Of a DNA stretch of 9,082 nucleotides, positions 7,053 through 9,082 are shown in pieces. The notes beneath the pieces were generated by a model. The model had not been told where the DNA came from, did no database searches, and saw only the letters and a list, made by a program, of their open reading frames with translations. The stretch comes from Verrucomicrobiota bacterium (GTDB lineage Bacteria; Verrucomicrobiota; Verrucomicrobiia; Opitutales; Opitutaceae), in NCBI GenBank assembly GCA_003694825.1, contig RFJS01000357.1, forward strand, positions 1 to 9,082. Reading direction: 5' to 3'. The translations under genes and the position numbers were made by a program. The stretch's first letter is position 1. Every line of letters starts with the position of its first letter.

Positions 7053-7086
7053 AAAAAAAGGCCGGCACCAGGAAGGATGCCGGCCT
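7053..7086 (-). terminator. Intrinsic terminator downstream of the FKBP gene
   Basis: On the minus strand a perfect 9-bp stem AGGCCGGCA (7086-7078) / TGCCGGCCT (7067-7059) encloses a 10-base loop and runs straight into a T7 tract (plus-strand A7 at 7053-7059). It begins 28 bases after the FKBP stop at 7115. This is a textbook rho-independent terminator and separates the FKBP gene from the sulfatase transcribed in the same direction. Confidence 0.92.
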
Positions 7087-7114
7087 GCGAAAAGACGGGA
7101 GGTCGGGGGATGCT

Positions 7115-7813
7115 CTATTTGATGGCGATCAATTCGACATCAAAAATGAGGGCCGCATTCGGCGGGATGTCGCCGACACCCTGGGCGCCGTAGGCGAGAT
7201 CGGGTGGGACGAAGAGCCGCCATTTCGAGCCGACGGGCATGAGCTGGAGCGCTTCCACCCAGCCGGGAATGACGCGATTGACCGGGAAGGTGGCCGTCTC
7301 GCCGCGTTCGACGGAACTGTCGAAGACCGTGCCGTCGATGAGCGTGCCGTGATAGTGGACCTCCACCGTGTCGTTGGCGGAGGGGGTGGGACCGTCCCCG
7401 GCGGTGAGGATCTCGTATTGCAGGCCGGAGTCGGTGACGGTGACCTCCTCGCGCTGGGCGTTTTTCGCGAGCCAGGCTTTGGCTTCGTCGAAATTCTTGC
7501 CGGCGACTTGCTGGCGGGCGGCATCGGCCTTCGCCTGGAGCTGCAGCATGGCTTCGCGGATCGTGGCGTCGTCGAGGCGGGGTTCCGCGCCGGCGAGGCC
7601 ATCGCGCAGTCCGGCAAGGAAGGCGGTCGTGTCGACGTCGAGCCCACCGCGGCTGGCGATGCTGCTGCCGACGTTCAGGCCGATGCCGTAGCTGGCTTTC
7701 TGGTCGGCAGTTTCGAGTGTTGGCGATTCGGACATGGTTTTATCGCAGGCGGTGAGCAGGAGCGCGGCGGCGCCGATCAGGCCGAGGACTCCCGGGATTT
7801 TCTTCTTCATCAT
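7115..7813 (-). CDS. FKBP-type peptidyl-prolyl cis-trans isomerase, lipoprotein (Mip/FkpA-like)
   Basis: A 232-residue protein beginning MMKKKIPGVLGLIGAAALLLTAC: a lipoprotein signal peptide with lipobox LTAC and lipidated C23. Residues about 35-125 are the helical FKBP N-terminal dimerisation region ('DQKASYGIGLNVGSSI...', 'KNFDEAKAWLAKNAQREEV'). Residues 126-232 are the FKBP catalytic domain: 'TDSGLQYEILTAGDG', 'VEVHYHGTLIDGTVFDSS' (Y154, F164, D165), 'FPVNRVIPGWVEALQLMPVGSKW' (V181, I182, W185), 'LFVPPDLAYGAQG' (Y208) and 'IPPNAALIFDVELIAIK'. All the usual active-site aromatics are present. It would assist folding of exported proteins outside the cytoplasmic membrane. The start is ATG 7813 or the adjacent ATG 7810; neither has a Shine-Dalgarno sequence. 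It is monocistronic, given the terminator just after it and the divergent gene beyond 8152. Confidence 0.95.
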   Translation of the reverse strand: MMKKKIPGVLGLIGAAALLLTACDKTMSESPTLETADQKASYGIGLNVGSSIASRGGLDVDTTAFLAGLRDGLAGAEPRLDDATIREAMLQLQAKADAARQQVAGKNFDEAKAWLAKNAQREEVTVTDSGLQYEILTAGDGPTPSANDTVEVHYHGTLIDGTVFDSSVERGETATFPVNRVIPGWVEALQLMPVGSKWRLFVPPDLAYGAQGVGDIPPNAALIFDVELIAIK

Positions 7814-7976
7814 AATCGTGGATTAAAAAGAGGTGGAGGAAATGAATCGGGCGACTCAGGCAGAGGCCCGGAGCAAGGGCAAGCGCGGGTTTGCCGAAGG
7901 CGCGCCGCCGAGGTGCGGCCGGGCGGGGTTCGGAGTTGGCGCGAGGCTCGCGTGTTTTCCGGCGCGTGAGTGGCGA

Positions 7977-8044
7977 GCCGAGCGGCGCTGCTCGGCCCCG
8001 GCGTTCTCGACGGGAGAGACGAAGGACGGCTGAGCCGGGGCGAG
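7977..8044. repeat. Overlapping, mutually exclusive GC-rich hairpins
   Basis: Hairpin A pairs GCCGAGC (7977-7983) with GCTCGGC (7990-7996), a perfect 7-bp stem with a 6-base loop. Hairpin B pairs CTC (7991-7993) and GCCCCGGC (7995-8002) with GCCGGGGC and GAG (8034-8044), an 11-bp stem with a single bulged G at 7994 and a 31-base loop. Bases 7991-7996 belong to both, so only one can form. No T-tract follows on either strand. In such GC-rich DNA some of this may be chance. Confidence 0.5.
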
Positions 8045-8094
8045 AGCGGGGGCGGCGGTCAGGGGGGCGGTGGATCGGAGTTGGAGAAAACAGC

Positions 8095-8124
8095 TTGCTC
8101 TCGGAGCGGACTGATAAGTATTAA
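8095..8124 (+). promoter_or_regulatory. Possible promoter of the 8152 gene
   Basis: TTGCTC (8095-8100, 3/6) and TATTAA (8119-8124, 4/6) are spaced by 18 bp in the only AT-rich part of the gap. A start around 8131 would give a very short leader made mostly of the inverted repeat 8126-8151. The matches are weak and only position and composition support the call. Confidence 0.3.
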
Positions 8125-8125
8125 A

Positions 8126-8151
8126 TTTGAAACGTTAGCCCCTGTTTCAAA
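8126..8151 (+). repeat. Perfect 8-bp inverted repeat touching the start codon
   Basis: TTTGAAAC (8126-8133) and GTTTCAAA (8144-8151) are exact reverse complements separated by 10 bases, and the ATG begins at 8152. The arms contain the TGAAAC/GTTTCA half-sites common in LacI-family operators, though here widely spaced. It could be an operator overlapping the transcript start, or a leader hairpin next to the start codon. Function is inferred; the symmetry is seen directly. Confidence 0.6.
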
Positions 8152-9082
8152 ATGACCCTGCGTTGCCTTGCCCTGACGATTGGATTGAGCCTGTCCGTGC
8201 GCCTGATGGGGCAGACCTATTACGAAAACGATTTTGAGAGCGATACCGCCGGGGAGCAGCCCGGTGGTGACATCACCTTCTCACCGTCGTCGAACACCGC
8301 GACCAACGGGGCGATGGTGCTGGACGCGACGACGACGCCGGCGAGTCCGTTTCCGGGCAAATCGCTTTATGTTTATGATCTGGACGGCGATGGATCGGCG
8401 GGAACGCCGACGCATATGCGCTTCGCTTTCAATGGCGGGGCCAACGTCTCGAACGTGCGGGTGGACTTCGAGTTTCAGCGGGCCTTCGCGCCGGCGGATC
8501 CGAACGACAGCGACACGCGCATCCAGGTGGCGGTGGGGCGCGCGGGCGACAGCCTGAACAACTCGGACTTCCGACCGTTCGAGCTGCGGCTGCAGAACCG
8601 CGGCCAGATCGAGCTCAACCACCGCGACGGGACCACGACGGTAGGGGACTACCTCACGGACCAGGCGAACAAGATCACGCTGCTGCTCAACTCGCACGAC
8701 ACCGAGTCGGTGGCCTACGACGATCCTGACCTGGGTTCGGGCACGGTGGCGCCGAACACGGTGGTGCTGTTTCTCAACGGCACGCTGATGGGCAGCTATC
8801 CGTTCCACCAGACGCCGGACCCGGCGAATGCGCCGCAGATCGACTTCTACGCGGAGGACAACGATCTCGGGCAGATCGCCTTCTACCAGGACAGCAAGCG
8901 CCAGGGCGGCATCATCTTCGACAACCTGAAGATCAGCGCCATCGCCTCCGCCACGCCGCCTCCGGCTTCCGCCACGCTCTTTGCCGCCGATTTTGAGTCG
9001 GACACCGTCGGCAATCAGCCGGAAGGGCCCTACACTTTCTCTCCCGGCAGCAACACCGCCACGAATGGGGCCTACGTGATCG
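8152..9082 (+). CDS. Large secreted modular protein (3' end outside window)
   Basis: The frame from ATG 8152 is open to the window edge (310 full codons, no stop). The N-terminus MTLRCLALTIGLSLSVRLMGQ is a plausible signal peptide, with cleavage near G/Q 20-21. Residues about 24-265 form one beta-rich module opening 'NDFESDTAGEQP' and ending 'GGIIFDNLKISAI'; the ending resembles LamG/concanavalin A-like sugar-binding modules, but I cannot assign a family. A DxDxDG loop at residues 76-81 (DLDGDG) could bind calcium. After a Pro/Ala linker (ASATPPPASAT), a second copy begins with 'ADFESDTVGNQP' and is cut by the window end. Extracellular carbohydrate or surface binding is an inference; no catalytic motif is visible. 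No Shine-Dalgarno sequence precedes the start, and an inverted repeat abuts it. A GC-biased codon pattern like its neighbours argues against recent transfer. Confidence 0.85.
   Translation, partial: MTLRCLALTIGLSLSVRLMGQTYYENDFESDTAGEQPGGDITFSPSSNTATNGAMVLDATTTPASPFPGKSLYVYDLDGDGSAGTPTHMRFAFNGGANVSNVRVDFEFQRAFAPADPNDSDTRIQVAVGRAGDSLNNSDFRPFELRLQNRGQIELNHRDGTTTVGDYLTDQANKITLLLNSHDTESVAYDDPDLGSGTVAPNTVVLFLNGTLMGSYPFHQTPDPANAPQIDFYAEDNDLGQIAFYQDSKRQGGIIFDNLKISAIASATPPPASATLFAADFESDTVGNQPEGPYTFSPGSNTATNGAYVI
8230..9082 (+). repeat. Tandem ~253-residue modules in the 8152 protein (second copy truncated)
   Basis: The module start DFESDT recurs at 8230 and 8989, a period of 759 bases (253 codons). 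Over the 31 residues visible in both, 23 are identical, including TFSPxSNTATNGA. Codons differ at many identical residues (for example AGC/TCG for Ser, ACC/ACG and AAC/AAT in the SNTATN segment), so the duplication is not recent. More copies probably follow outside the window. Confidence 0.85.

Larger units (their letters stand above)
7814..8151. other. 338-bp non-coding region with GC-rich inverted repeats
   Basis: No convincing gene lies between the divergent FKBP and 8152 starts. The short frames here (for example GTG 7833 to 8033) give Arg/Gly-rich translations with no domain. What the region does hold: a 13-bp palindrome CGCGAG-G-CTCGCG (7940-7952), two overlapping hairpins at 7977-8044 (listed separately), and a switch from very GC-rich to AT-rich sequence at about 8085-8151, where the promoter and operator-like repeat of the 8152 gene lie. 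The FKBP promoter must also lie in the left part, but no clear -35/-10 pair was found. Confidence 0.7.

Noticed and set aside
6875..7054. N-terminal extension of the sulfatase to 7054
   Set aside because: The frame is open, but the extension overlaps the FKBP terminator, is not signal-peptide-like, and would bury a good signal peptide starting at 6874.
7095..7110. A possible second terminator or T-rich element next to the FKBP stop
   Set aside because: No stem accompanies it; the hairpin at 7059-7086 with its T7 tract explains termination alone.
7833..8155. Small plus-strand frames in the FKBP-8152 gap, one with GGAGG just before ATG 7842
   Set aside because: The spacing from GGAGG to ATG is only 2 bases, and the products are Arg/Gly/Ala-rich with no domain or hydrophobic segment. 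They look like chance frames in GC-rich non-coding DNA.
1..9082. Insertion sequences, CRISPR arrays, tRNA/rRNA genes, toxin-antitoxin or defence genes
   Set aside because: No transposase or nuclease-like proteins, short regularly spaced direct repeats, or tRNA-like cloverleaf regions were seen; the coding content is fully accounted for by the genes listed.

Overview
The window is GC-rich (roughly two-thirds G+C by eye) and densely coded. It looks like a chromosomal segment from a verrucomicrobial bacterium, probably of the Opitutales/Opitutaceae type. That assignment is an inference from three things: the paired C-terminal 'NISTRG...GFVVSG...VRGVGPTL...GVALxEIY' domains of the first protein, the secreted sulfatase with a C-terminal helical-repeat tail, and the large secreted protein built from 'FESDTxGxQP' modules. 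No gene here is a phylogenetic marker.

Layout. Positions 1-1407 (+) hold the 3' end of a secreted or surface protein. It converges, with only 20 bases between stops, on a minus-strand pair at 1428-2953: heme A synthase (ctaA) followed by a DUF420 membrane protein. A 59-bp divergent gap (2954-3012) separates that pair from a plus-strand pair at 3013-4909. This second pair is a SCO1/SenC lipoprotein with an N-terminal CusF-like copper-binding module, and a membrane-anchored protein with two His-rich, metal-binding-like domains. Together these four genes read as a cytochrome c oxidase assembly locus covering heme A synthesis, copper delivery and DUF420. The oxidase subunits and ctaB are not in the window.

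Next, on the minus strand, are a secreted sulfatase (4976-6874) and an FKBP-type peptidyl-prolyl isomerase lipoprotein (7115-7813). A clear intrinsic terminator (7053-7086) follows the FKBP gene, so the two are probably separate transcription units. A 338-bp non-coding stretch (7814-8151) follows. It contains overlapping GC-rich hairpins, a weak promoter candidate and a perfect 8-bp inverted repeat touching the next start codon. That start (8152, +) opens a secreted protein with about 253-residue modules, which runs off the right edge.

No mobile elements, tRNA/rRNA genes or CRISPR arrays were seen. Most of the window is ordinary housekeeping and surface-protein content. The parts most worth a second look are the twin His-motif protein beside SCO, the variant sulfatase active-site motif, and the leader of the 8152 gene. 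None of the seven starts in the window has a recognisable AGGAGG-type ribosome binding site.
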